The position numbers and the translations under genes were made by a program. A stretch of DNA of 11,755 nt. Source: Monoraphidium neglectum. Taxonomy: Eukaryota > Chlorophyta > Chlorophyceae > Sphaeropleales > Selenastraceae. Positions 1 through 11,755 of the stretch are shown one piece after another. The notes under the pieces were generated by a model. It worked only from the letters and a program-made list of their open reading frames with translations, ran no database searches and had not been told where the DNA came from. Where the stretch lies: positions 1 through 11,755 of the forward strand of contig NW_014013282.1 of assembly GCF_000611645.1 (NCBI RefSeq), given 5' to 3'. Within the stretch, counting starts at the first letter, position 1; every line of letters starts with the position of its first letter.

Positions 1-191
1 GGGGTGGGGGGTGAGGGCGAGAGGACACCACATGCAGGACGACGTCGAATTTCGGGGTGTTGAGGGTTGGGGATTGACGTTGTGAGATGGGAGGGGGGTT
101 TGCTTAGGGGTTGAGGCATGATGAGAGAGGTCAAATGCTTGCCTGGGAAAAGCCCCCTGCAAGGGTGCGGCACGAGGAGCGCGCGGTTCAC
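1..191 (-). other. Partial MPP10 intron 6 (5' part)
   Basis: After the exon ending at 192 (CACAG) the minus strand reads GTGAACC, a donor of the same class as the other introns here. No acceptor followed by conserved MPP10 sequence is visible down to position 1. The last 40 or so bases on the minus strand are pyrimidine-rich, as expected just before an acceptor, so the next exon probably begins shortly outside the window. Confidence 0.65.
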
Positions 192-3978
<3,787 letters not shown>

Positions 3979-4512
3979 ACAGCGACAGGGCGGGTGGGGG
4001 CGCAGCGGCGGCGGCGGCTGCACGCAGAGGCCGCCGCAGAGCAGCGAGCAACGGCAGTATCACGAAGGGGGCGCAGCAGGGCAGTCTGAATACATGTAAT
4101 CTACTCTATGACGGTTCAGCGCACCTCTGTTTCCCGCTTGGCGCGCCTGGTTGACACCATGGCTGGGATGATGCTCCCAGGGGCCGCTTGTTGGAGAGTA
4201 CCTTGCGATAGCGCTGAAAATAACGCGTATGACGCGAGTATATGGCTAGCTAAGGGCACCCGATCAGCACTCTTACACACCTGTCGCACTCTCTCGCTCA
4301 CTGCACCAGACTTTTCGCCCTGTCTCCTGCGAAACATATCCCATCAGCTGGACATTACTTCTCACACTTGAAGTCATTCAACCCTTTAAGCGTAGCCCCT
4401 TAGTTGCGAGTAGATCCTGGCAGCGAACAACCTGAAAGCCCGCTGCTCAACTCTCGAGCTCTGGCTGTCTTAACAGACCGGAGACCAACTTGAGAACGTG
4501 GCTGGTGGCGTA
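3979..4512. promoter_or_regulatory. Divergent intergenic region, presumed promoters of MPP10 and the UBC6-like gene
   Basis: The two start codons face away from each other across 534 bp, so both 5' UTRs and both promoters must fit here unless an upstream non-coding exon exists. The part from about 4085 to 4512 is visibly less GC-rich than the flanking coding DNA. I see no convincing TATA box or other named element. Open frames in this stretch have no recognisable protein content. Confidence 0.6.
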
Positions 4513-6292
4513 ATGGCGACAAAGGGCTGTATGACACGGCTGCAGAAGGAGTACAAGGCTCTGCAGCGGGTGCGCGTGCTGCGCCAAACGGGTGCAGCGC
4601 TCGGCACTGGCGTGGGACCGGCCCTTTCGTCGTACAGTGCATGCAAGCATGACACGAAGCACAGGGTATATGGACGGGCGAACCAGCCCTGCAGCAGGCG
4701 GTCCCACCAGGCCCGAACCTCACAGTCAGCGCGTGGCGACCCCTCACGCTGCATTCGGCGGGACACCCCCGCCCCCCTCCCTCGTCTCCCAGGAGCCAGT
4801 GCCGCACCTGACGGCGCACCCAACCACCAATCTGCTAGAGTGGCACTTTGTCCTGGAGGGCGCGGCGGGCACAGACTATGAAGGCGGAGTGTATCACGGC
4901 CGGCTCGTGTTCCCACCCACATACCCCTTCAAGCCCCCCTCCATTCTCATGGTCACCCCAAACGGCCGCTTCGCCACCAACACCAAGCTCTGCCTGAGGT
5001 GCGGGCGCTCACGCATGCATATTGCTCGGCGCCCAGCGCAGGCGGCGGGCCGCGCAGCGGCGGCGCGCGTAGCTGGGGTTGTGGGGCAGCAGCAGCAGCG
5101 CCGCGGCGCTGCGAAAGTGACCGTCGCTCCTGGCGGCGGCTCGGAGCGTGCGTGCACCATCTTGCACCATGTCGCAGCGGCCTATGGAATCAGATCCATG
5201 CCGCGGACTCATAATCACCAATCCTCTGCACTTTCCAGCATGCAGCAGGTCCTCAGCCACAGCGCGCGCGCGTGCGCACACACACAACACACACGCACGC
5301 ACGCACGCACACACGCACACACACAAATGCACACCCATCCTGCCCTCATGTATGCACGACTCCTCAGCCGGCCCCTCCTACACACATCCCCGCACACCAA
5401 ACAACAGCATAACCGACTACCATCCAGAGTCCTGGAACCCCATGTGGTCTGTGGGCACCATCCTCACGGGTCTGCTGTCCTTCATGTACGACAGCCAGCC
5501 AACCACAGGCAGCATCACCACGACCAAGGCGGAGAAGGTGGGGTGCGCTGCATAGGGGGGGATGCGGGCTGGTCAGTACGTCGGTGATGCTGGTTGGTTG
5601 TCTGCGGGATGTTTGGAGGAGTGCGCTGATCTACAAGCTGCGACAGTGTCAGGCAGCTGGGGGCTGCCTGCAACTGTGAAGAGGGTCAAAAAGGTCATCT
5701 GGGCTGGGCTGGCTGCTGGCGCTGGTCCGTGGCGCGGGGTTGTGAGACACTGTGTCAGGGGCCGCGGCGCGGTGTGCTCTGAGCCCTTGCTCAATCTCTC
5801 GACCCGCGTTGCATCGCCGACCCTTGTGGCCCCCTCTCCTCGCAGCTGCGCATGGCGCGGGAGTCCCTAGCGTTCAACTGCAAGAACTCTACATTCCGCA
5901 AGCTGTTCCCAGATTGGGTGGAGGAGCACGCCAAGCGGCAGGCGGCGGCAGCGGCACCACCCGTGCAGCCCACGGCGGCGGCGACGGCGACCGGGCAGCA
6001 GCAACAGAAGGCGTCGCCGCCAGGGGCCGCGCAAGCAGGAGCAGAGGCGGCAGCGGGGTTGCCACAGCAGCAGCAACAGCAGCAGCATGCGCTGGGCGCG
6101 GCGGGCGTGGCGGAGGGCGGGGGCGGGGCCCGGGGGAATGCGGGCGCGCCAGCTGCCGGCGGGTCGAGCATGTTCACGGCGGCGGTGGTGGTGCTCGTGC
6201 TGGCGATTGCAGTGTTCCCGCTCTGCAGCAGCGACATGCGCGCCAGCCTTGCGCTGCTAAAAAGCAGGCTCTTTTCACCAGACAGCCTGTAA
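4513..6292 (+). CDS. UBC6: UBC6/UBE2J2-type tail-anchored E2 ubiquitin-conjugating enzyme
   Basis: This E2 accepts ubiquitin from E1 on a catalytic cysteine and works with ER-membrane E3 ligases in ER-associated degradation (family knowledge; plant members are UBC32/33/34, human UBE2J2). The four exons are 4513-4569, 4793-4998, 5408-5537 and 5846-6292, with GTG...AG introns and matching phases, giving 279 residues. Visible blocks: TRLQKEYKALQR at the N-terminus, LLEWHFVLEG, YEGGVYHGRLVFPP, YPFKPPSI, TPNGRF (74-79), KLCLS with the catalytic Cys at 86, SITDYHPESWNPMWSVG (88-104), LTGLLSFM, and ESLAFNCKNSTFRKLFPDWV. The usual E2 HPN motif is replaced by TPN, as is normal in this subfamily. A low-complexity Ala/Gln/Gly linker (about 163-239) leads to one hydrophobic segment, MFTAAVVVLVLAIAVFPLC (240-258), and a 21-residue tail. 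That is tail-anchor topology with the catalytic domain in the cytosol. The gene looks intact. Confidence 0.96.
5262..5335. repeat. (CG/CA)n alternating purine-pyrimidine repeat in UBC6-like intron 2
   Basis: A GC-alternating stretch passes directly into CA and GCAC repeats. Positions 5262-5286 alternate purine and pyrimidine without a break. It lies in the 409-nt intron 4999-5407 of the E2 gene. It is a microsatellite and a Z-DNA candidate and has no coding content. Confidence 0.92.
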
Positions 6293-6850
6293 CAGCTCCT
6301 GGGCACTTGTTACCCGCTTGTTTTCTTCTTTGATTCCTTCTCTCTGGTTTGCGAGCTGATGGCCAGCGATGGCGCTGTCGAAGGCAAGTGGGGCCCCAGC
6401 AAGGCATGACTCATGGCCAGAGCCCTAGCGCATGTCAGTCAAATCGGCACAACGGCTGGGCAGACCGGCCAACTTGGCAGGTGCACCAGCGCAGGTACAG
6501 CGCGGGATACAATCAGCCTTCCGACAAAGCGCTGCGCGGATTGCCCAAAAGGCGCGCGTTGTCCGGGGTGCTGCACGTGGTTGTATGCAGTACCCCTGGC
6601 GTATGCTTCACTTGCAATGCTGCAGCGCAAGTTGGCGAGTGCGGCAAGGCTTCAGCCGCCAGCGGGGCCAGGTCAGCAGCAATGGCAACGGGTGGCAGTG
6701 GTCAAGATTGATGTGGCGATTACAGGCGCACAGGGCAACAGCGCAGCAGCAAATGGTGCAGAAACGTAGTTAGAGGTTGCTGGTGTAGAGAGGAGCGTGT
6801 TGGTGCCCCAGCTCGGACCCACAGGCGGCGCAAGCGCAGCAGTGGAAACG
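6293..6850 (+). other. Presumed 3' UTR of the UBC6-like gene
   Basis: No recognisable coding sequence follows the TAA stop (6290-6292). All three plus frames stay open for roughly 300 bases near 6430-6770, but none gives a recognisable or compositionally protein-like product. The first TGTAA after the stop is at 6851. A 3' UTR of about 560 nt is ordinary for green algae. Confidence 0.55.
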
Positions 6851-6855
6851 TGTAA
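6851..6855 (+). terminator. Candidate polyadenylation signal TGTAA of the UBC6-like gene
   Basis: TGTAA is the usual chlorophyte nuclear poly(A) word, normally placed 10-20 nt before the cleavage site. This is the first copy downstream of the E2 stop codon, apart from one that overlaps the stop itself (6288-6292). Assignment rests on the motif and position only. Confidence 0.5.
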
Positions 6856-7591
6856 AATGTATGGGGGGTCAACCTGGAGTTGATGGACGCTTGGCAGAAT
6901 TGACTTGCGCAATCTTACATCCTATTAGGACATTTGCACCCATGTTCCTGTGTATTATGGCCGAGCAAAGCAGTGTCTGTGTCAAGACCATTCTGTTTGT
7001 AAGCACAATCATGACAGCGGCAGGCGTGTTGATGGAGTGGGATCAGGGTGGTGCCAGCACACAGGGTGCAAAGCAAAGCGTTGTTTGTTTGAATGGCCAT
7101 CTGCCACACCATCCACCTTGGTGCGACAATGACAAGCAAGCAAGTACTATTACTACCCAGCGCGTCATGCGCACACATCCTAGAGCCACTATGTCACTGC
7201 AAAATGTATCGTTGCGCTAACACAAGTCGTGATACCTTGCTTTGTACCTGTGTTTGTCCCTACCTGCAGGCTTCTACCATTCAATTGTAGCAAGCAGTTG
7301 TTGTAACGCTGGGCCTGCCAGCAAGTGCAGTTCAACCCGGCTGACAGGTGCACATTCCAGTTGATTTTTGTACCGTTCCCAACAGAATGCGCCTCCATGA
7401 GTTCCATAAAACACACGGTAGGCATGTTGGCAAGCAGTGGACCTTGGAAATGTCAACGGTCATGCCAATGCAGGACCTCCCTGTGTGCGGTTCCCTGCTC
7501 AGGCCTAGATAACGGCGGCAATCAGGCCCGAGACTTTGTTGCCGTCAATAATAAGGGAACGTCATAGATGTAGCCATAGTCCAATAGTACG
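6856..7591. other. Gene-free spacer, probably promoter and 5' UTR of the Q-rich gene
   Basis: I see no coding sequence, tRNA-like fold or mobile element here. Composition is nearer to balanced than in the neighbouring genes. The in-frame stop closest to the downstream start is TAG at 7577-7579. The promoter of the gene beginning at 7592 should lie in this stretch, although no specific element can be picked out. Confidence 0.45.
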
Positions 7592-8263
7592 ATGGTCGCC
7601 TCGGACAGGGTCCCTTGCGTGTCGACCGAGTCGTTCGACCTCGATTGGGTGTTGAACGAGCTTCAGGAACCTTCAACACCTTCTAGCGCCTCACTGATGG
7701 ACGCTGTGCTTGCTGGCCAGGCTGGGCTGCCTAACGGGACTGGCACAACTGACGCCATCTTGGCGGCGCCCTGGGCACGGCCGGGACATTATGATGCGCC
7801 CCTGCTCGCACCACAGCCGTGCTCTGAGAGCAATCAGGCGCTGACCCTGTGCGCGCCGGCAGCACTTGTCCCGTGTGGTAGCACCTCGGGCCAGTACGTG
7901 TCGCACGGTCAGGAGTCGCAGGTGCTGCAGCTTTTGATGCACCAGCACCAGCTGCAGTTGCCGCAGCCACCGCCGCAGCTGCAGCAGCAGTGGCAGCAGC
8001 CATGGCTATCAGGCACTTGCGAGCCCTCCCCACAGCATGAGCAGCAGGTGGGGCACCTTCAAGGCAGGAGATTGCTCAACAAAAGGCTGTTGCCGGCCTA
8101 GTGTTGCGTCAAGTGCTGCATTGGTCACGAGCGTGTTGGCTGCTCACCGCACCTTTTGATTGTGATCAGCAGCAATTCCATGCATGTGCAATGAACCCCG
8201 CCATTGCCACCCCCAGGATTGTTGGCACGCCCAGCAGCAGCTGCAGCTGCAGCTGCAGCAGCC

Positions 8264-8362
<99 letters not shown>

Positions 8363-8873
8363 GCAGCTGCCGCAGCTGCCGCAGCTGCAACAGGACCAAG
8401 GCGAGCTGGGCTCCGTGGGGGAGCTGCTGACGCAGCAGGCAGCTCTGCAGGATGTTCCAGCAGCTGCATTCAACCTGCCCATGACCGAGCGTAGCGCGCT
8501 GCAGCGTATCGCAAGTTTTTTGGTGCTGGTCTCGGTCCTCGCTGACAGCTCTGACCAGCGGCCGCTGCCCAAGCCGCTGCGCAGCCGCGCCGCCATCCAG
8601 CAGCTGTTGGAGAGCGGCGCGGGCGGCTGTTTCCTTTCGGGCAGCTTTGGTGCGAAAGAGGACCAGCAGGGGGCGGAAAGTAGGGGCCTGCAAACACCCA
8701 TACTGCCAGTTGGATGCAGCGGCGACGGCGGCGGCGGCGGCGACCTGGCCACATTCAACATTGGCGGGCACTCGTCTGGGACGCTGCGGCTCGCGGGCAA
8801 GTGCGGTCAGCTGTACTGCTTTGTTTCCTCACCGTCACGGGCTGTCCAGGGCAAGACGGGCCGCGGCGGTGGC

Positions 8874-8909
<36 letters not shown>

Positions 8910-9383
8910 GGTGCCGCGTCAGGTGCTGTGAGCGTGCGGCAGTTCGGGGTCGTGCTGTCGCCCCATGCCAACTTCGCACAGCGGGTCAAACCCAAGGGCG
9001 AGGGCGAGGGTGAGGGCGAGGGCAAGAGAAGGCGCGTTGGGACGGCCAAGAGCGAGGGCAAAGGCACGAGCAAGCAGCGCACACACGGCAACGCGGCTGC
9101 GGCAGGGGTGCCGCCGCCTCCGCCGCGCCCAGTGGCGGGGAACAACCAGCGGCCTGCTGAGCAGACGGCTGCCACGGCGGCGGCGCGCATGGACAATCTG
9201 GCCCAGGGGAAGCCTCCCCCTTCATTCAAGAAGTGGGAGGGGCACGATGCGTGGATTGCGCCCGCGTTCCTCTACCGCTACCACAGCGGCGAGGACGCGT
9301 GCGGCCGCGACATCCCCACCATCGCAGACGACCTGCGGGATGTGGCGGCCTACGTCGGCCGCCTGAAGGGCTGCGGGTCGTGA
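7592..9383 (+). CDS. Unidentified Q-rich, low-complexity protein (two exons, about 540 residues)
   Basis: I do not recognise this protein. Exon 1 (7592-8047) and exon 2 (8217-9383) join in phase 0 across a 169-nt GTGGGG...CCCCCAG intron, which removes the stop at 8099-8101 and unites two Q-rich segments. In order: an N-terminal part with acidic and hydrophobic residues (ESFDLDWVLNELQEPS), a Q/P/L-rich region including Q32 (169-200), a non-repetitive segment (SALQRIASFLVLVSVLADSS ... AAIQQLLESGAGGCFLSGSF), another block (LYCFVSSPSRAVQ), Gly14 (369-382), VRQFGVVLSPHANFAQRV, a GE repeat, a basic KRRRVG (422-427) that could be a nuclear signal, and a more ordered C-terminus (FKKWEGHDAWIAPAFLYRYH ... 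IADDLRDVAAYVGRLKG). The make-up resembles algal transcription or RNA regulators, but that is only an impression. The start is the first ATG after an in-frame stop. The terminal TGA overlaps a possible donor (GTC/GTGAGA), so a further exon cannot be excluded. Confidence 0.75.
8265..8360. repeat. (CAG)32 tract encoding polyglutamine
   Basis: Thirty-two uninterrupted CAG units lie in frame in exon 2 of the unidentified gene. They are preceded by CAGCTG-type repeats (8237-8261) and followed by CCGCAGCTG repeats. Only CAG is used, as in the MPP10 tract, but here the plus strand is the coding strand. Confidence 0.96.
8865..8906. repeat. GGC/GGT repeat encoding Gly14
   Basis: Fourteen consecutive glycine codons, almost all GGC, lie in the unidentified gene. 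A second short repeat of GGCGAG/GGTGAG units encoding a Gly-Glu run follows near 8997-9023. Both read in frame and are spacer-like, with no sign of interruption. Confidence 0.9.
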
Positions 9384-9450
9384 GAGCGCCGGGTGCGACG
9401 GCGGCGCGCGCTGCGGCCGCTGCCTTGTTTGGTGGCGGCCAGGGCTGGCT

Positions 9451-9703
9451 GNCAGGCGGTGCCGACTGCCGCAACTGCCGCGGCACCAAAATCCAGCGGC
9501 GCCACCACAGTGGGTCAGGACAAGCACGGAAGCTTGGATGCTGGCCTGTGAAGTAACAAAGATGTTGCAGAGTCAACGATACTCTGCAGCATCTTTATGA
9601 TTTCACAGGCCAAAATCCAGGTTTATGTGCCGGTCCTGACCCAATGTGGTGTTGTTGTTGGGGTTTGGTGCCATGGCAGTTGCGGNCAGGCGGTGCCGGC
9701 TGC
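9451..9703. repeat. Pair of 19-nt direct repeats flanking the hairpin, each containing an N
   Basis: The sequence G-N-CAGGCGGTGCCG-R-CTGC occurs at 9451-9469 and at 9685-9703, with one difference (A versus G). The unresolved base is at the same place in both (9452 and 9686). The copies bracket the inverted repeat, touching the outer ends of its arms. They could be a long target duplication, terminal modules of an element, or the cause of an assembly ambiguity. Confidence 0.8.
9469..9685. repeat. Long imperfect inverted repeat (hairpin), 105-bp arms, 7-nt loop
   Basis: Left arm 9469-9573 and right arm 9581-9685 are exactly equal in length and align without gaps around the loop CAACGAT. I count 83 of 105 positions complementary. 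About 11 of the 22 mismatches become G:U pairs if transcribed from the plus strand, so about 94 of 105 could pair in RNA. Pairing is tightest near the loop (GTTGCAGAGT / ACTCTGCAGC) and around GGCCTGTGAA. The size and ungapped form fit either a foldback (MITE-like) element or an algal small-RNA precursor. It sits just downstream of the Q-rich gene's stop and may be in its 3' UTR. Confidence 0.88.
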
Positions 9704-10719
9704 GGCCGGCCGTGGCCGCATGCTTGGGTTCAAAGCCCACGTGATGAGCCACAAACGCATGCAGCTCGGCAATGACCATGCTGTTTCTTCTCCAGGCTCC
9801 TGCTGCTTGCCTGCTGACACAGCGATGGTTGCACTCTACATCACACGTCTGTCTCCCAGGCGCCTGCTTGGCCAGGCTAGGTGGCCCTGAACACTGTTCT
9901 TGTCGCAGCATCCTTCATAGCAGTTGTTGACGGCAGGCACTGGTGCTGTAGTTGTGCAGTGAGAAGTGCAGATTGCACGGTCACCTTTGGATGTACCTGT
10001 TCACACTCTCTGAAAAGACACGTTAACACAGCAGCGCAGTCTGGCAGCCACTTCACTCGTTGATTGCGGTTTTTGTGCAAAGCATCTTGTGCAGCTGCTC
10101 ATTCAACCCTGCGCCAAATTGCCCCCCCCCCTCATAGCAGTGAGTTCGTACCACACTTGCCTGAGCGCACAGGCAACACTCCTGCACACCGCAACCCCCC
10201 CCTTGTAGATCTGCACGCGTTGATGTAGTCCAACCTCCCTTATGCGTGGATGCATACAGGTCTGGATGTGCTCCCATTGTATGCCCTCAGATGCCATCGC
10301 AAGTTGAGTCGATGCACAAATAACAGCCCCTAAATTCCTGATTACTTTGGTTGCTTATCCTGCCCCTTGTTGATCAGTTTGCAGATTCTTGCTCGTGCAC
10401 GCTCACCCACTTCGATGGTTGGGGCCCTTTGTTCAGACCCTTGATTGGAAGTGGCCAGGGCAGCAGAGCCAGCCGCCAACGCGTGCCGCATCTGCAGATG
10501 CAGTCGTCGTTGTTTGCGTTGTTTGTTTCAAGCTGCTTTTGGGTTGTGGCAGCTCTGATGTGAAGCTGGTGGATTGGAGATTCTGGTTGGCAGGTGCCGG
10601 GGTGTTGAGCGTTGTGGAGTTGAGCACATGTGAAGCTTGCATTTGTATGTGTGTGCGCACGCAGCGGTGTTGCAGAGATATACTTGTCCTGGCCATGCAA
10701 ATCAACTCGGCCAACGCTT

Positions 10720-10724
10720 TTACA
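10720..10724 (-). terminator. Candidate polyadenylation signal TGTAA of the LRR-like gene
   Basis: TTACA on the plus strand reads TGTAA on the minus strand, 28 nt beyond the TAG stop at 10755-10753. It is the chlorophyte poly(A) word in a plausible position and implies a very short 3' UTR. Confidence 0.55.
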
Positions 10725-10752
10725 TGCCCATCGATGTTGCAAATGTGTAGGC

Positions 10753-11684
10753 CTAAACAAAATTGAAGCGGGTGTTTGAGTACAGGCTTTCGAGCCTCAT
10801 GAACACGGTGTTGCCAGTTGCGTCCTGCTCAGCCTTCTTCAGGCGCACCTCAACAGTCAAGGAACAGCGTGATGAGAAAAAGGCCCACACATGCTCAAGC
10901 AGCAGCTCCAGCCGCTTGCGACCCATGGGGTGGAAAGCCGGACCAAAGTGGGTGCAGTCAATGCACAGAAGCCGCAGGTTTGGGTACAAAGGCACCGCCC
11001 CCGAATCCGCGCTGCCGTGCAGGGCCCACCGACGCGGGTCCCGAGGCCACTGCCAGCCCTCGAGGCAGAGCACCCGCGCCTGCGCCAGGCCGGACAGGCC
11101 CTGGCGCAGCAGCATGGGCAGCGTGAACGGAAGACAGAGGGTCAGGTCCTCAAAGGCCCGCCAATACGTCCGCGCCGCCCTGGCAAGGTGCGCCAACTCC
11201 AAAGCGATCTGCTCCTCATCCACGACCAAGCATTCCTCAAAGGTCGGCGGCCGGAACACGAGCGTCCGCACGGTGGGCGGGGCGTCGACCGAAAGCTGCA
11301 GCGCCGCAAAGTGCTGCGGCAGGTCGAGCTCCTCTGGCTCCTCCAGTTTGCAGTCGAGGCCCAGCTCCCGCCAGTCGTACTCAAGGGTCTCCAGCGCAGT
11401 GTGGCCGCGCAGCAGGTCCGTGATGAAGTCATCGCGCCTGGCCAGCGGCACAGAGAGCGCGCGCAGCCTGGGCGCGACCCGTGACAGTACGCCCGGCGCC
11501 AGCCCGACGTCGTGCAGGGTGTGCAGCTTCAGGGTGCGCAGCGCGGGCATGGTGATGGCGGCGGTGTTCCAGTCGCCAGTGTCGCGGAGGTCGACTTCAA
11601 AGTCCCAGCCTACGACGGCTAGGGTCACCAGGCTGGGGCAGGCGGCGGCGATGGCGGCGAGCACGCTGGTGTCGAGGGTCTCAT
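10753..11684 (-). CDS. Leucine-rich-repeat-like protein, 3'-terminal exon (partial)
   Basis: An open frame of 309 residues ends at TAG (10755-10753). It has no ATG at its left end. A good acceptor (CAACCGCCACAG) at 11685 precedes ATGAGACC..., which in the coding phase gives (D)ETLDTSVLAAIAAACPSLV, so this is the last exon of a longer gene and the earlier exons lie beyond 11755. Repeating leucine-spaced units (CPSLVTLAVVGWDF, MPALRTLKLHTLHDV, APRLRALSVPLARR, HTALETLEYDWREL, YPNLRLLCIDCTHF) resemble the irregular LRRs of F-box/LRR or cytoplasmic LRR proteins that are abundant in algae. No catalytic motif, transmembrane segment or signal is visible in this part. An F-box, if any, would be in the missing N-terminus. 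Function is unknown; substrate-receptor or scaffold roles are only inference. The window's right edge (11686-11755) is intron. Confidence 0.75.
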
Positions 11685-11755
11685 CTGTGGCGGTTGTGGG
11701 ACAAAAAGGTGGGTGGAGGTGGGGTGAGGGGGTTGGGTGCAGGTGGGCAAGGGGG

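Larger units (their letters stand above)
9384..10752. other. Spacer between convergent genes; no coding sequence recognised
   Basis: This stretch holds the 3' UTR of the Q-rich gene, a long hairpin, and otherwise unremarkable DNA. Short open frames occur on both strands but none shows a family motif or algal coding composition. Two poly-C runs (about 10 at 10122 and 8 at 10195) flank a small hairpin (TTGCCTG with a 6-base loop near 10158-10177). I found no TGTAA on the plus strand, so the 3' end of the upstream gene is not defined. Confidence 0.5.

Noticed and set aside
20..60. A minus-strand stretch reading KFDVVLH, reminiscent of the FDDVV that follows IKRRI in MPP10
   Set aside because: No AG acceptor lies close upstream, the following residues lose similarity, and the frame is not joined by phase to the exon ending at 192. 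Probably coincidence within intron 6.
4592..5587. A single unspliced 331-codon frame covering the E2 exon 2
   Set aside because: Only the part 4793-4998 matches the E2 family. The rest translates flanking introns (including the CA repeat) and lacks the WNPMWSVG block, which splicing restores from 5408.
6349..6773. Three overlapping plus-strand open frames downstream of the E2 gene
   Set aside because: All three frames are open over the same bases, none shows a motif or a plausible start context, and the region is best read as 3' UTR.
9720..9745. GGGTTCAAAGCCC resembling a tRNA T-arm
   Set aside because: Loop size is wrong and no matching acceptor, D or anticodon arms are present upstream.
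10122..10202. Two poly-C runs around a small hairpin as a possible element
   Set aside because: The flanks do not match each other well, the stem is only 7 bp, and there is no duplication or terminal repeat to support an element.

Overview
This is a eukaryotic nuclear window, most likely from a GC-rich core chlorophyte green alga (Chlorophyceae-like). The evidence is short GC-rich introns with GTG...YAG boundaries, coding sequence loaded with Gln/Ala/Gly/Pro homopolymers, CA microsatellites inside introns, the chlorophyte-type polyadenylation word TGTAA after two of the genes, and a plant-type (UBC32/33/34-like) ubiquitin-conjugating enzyme. The genus cannot be named from the sequence.

Layout: (1) Positions 192-3978, minus strand: six exons of MPP10, the U3 snoRNP / small-subunit processome scaffold. 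The 5' end is present and the C-terminus runs off the left edge. (2) Positions 3979-4512: a short divergent intergenic region that probably holds both promoters. (3) Positions 4513-6292, plus strand: a complete four-exon gene for a tail-anchored E2 ubiquitin-conjugating enzyme of the UBC6/UBE2J2 family (ER-associated degradation), followed by a presumed 3' UTR with TGTAA at 6851. (4) Positions 7592-9383, plus strand: a two-exon gene for a Q-rich protein of about 540 residues that I do not recognise. (5) Positions 9384-10752: no convincing gene, but it contains a strong 105-bp-arm imperfect hairpin (9469-9685) set between two 19-nt direct repeats, each copy carrying an unresolved base (N). (6) Positions 10753-11684, minus strand: the 3'-terminal exon of a leucine-rich-repeat-like protein, with a TGTAA signal 28 nt past its stop.

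The genes are not an operon. MPP10 (ribosome biogenesis) and the E2 enzyme (ER protein quality control) share a divergent promoter region. The unknown gene and the LRR-like gene converge on the hairpin-containing spacer. The most unusual items are the hairpin, the two long pure CAG/CTG tracts (39 and 32 units) lying in opposite orientation in two different genes, and the unidentified Q-rich protein.
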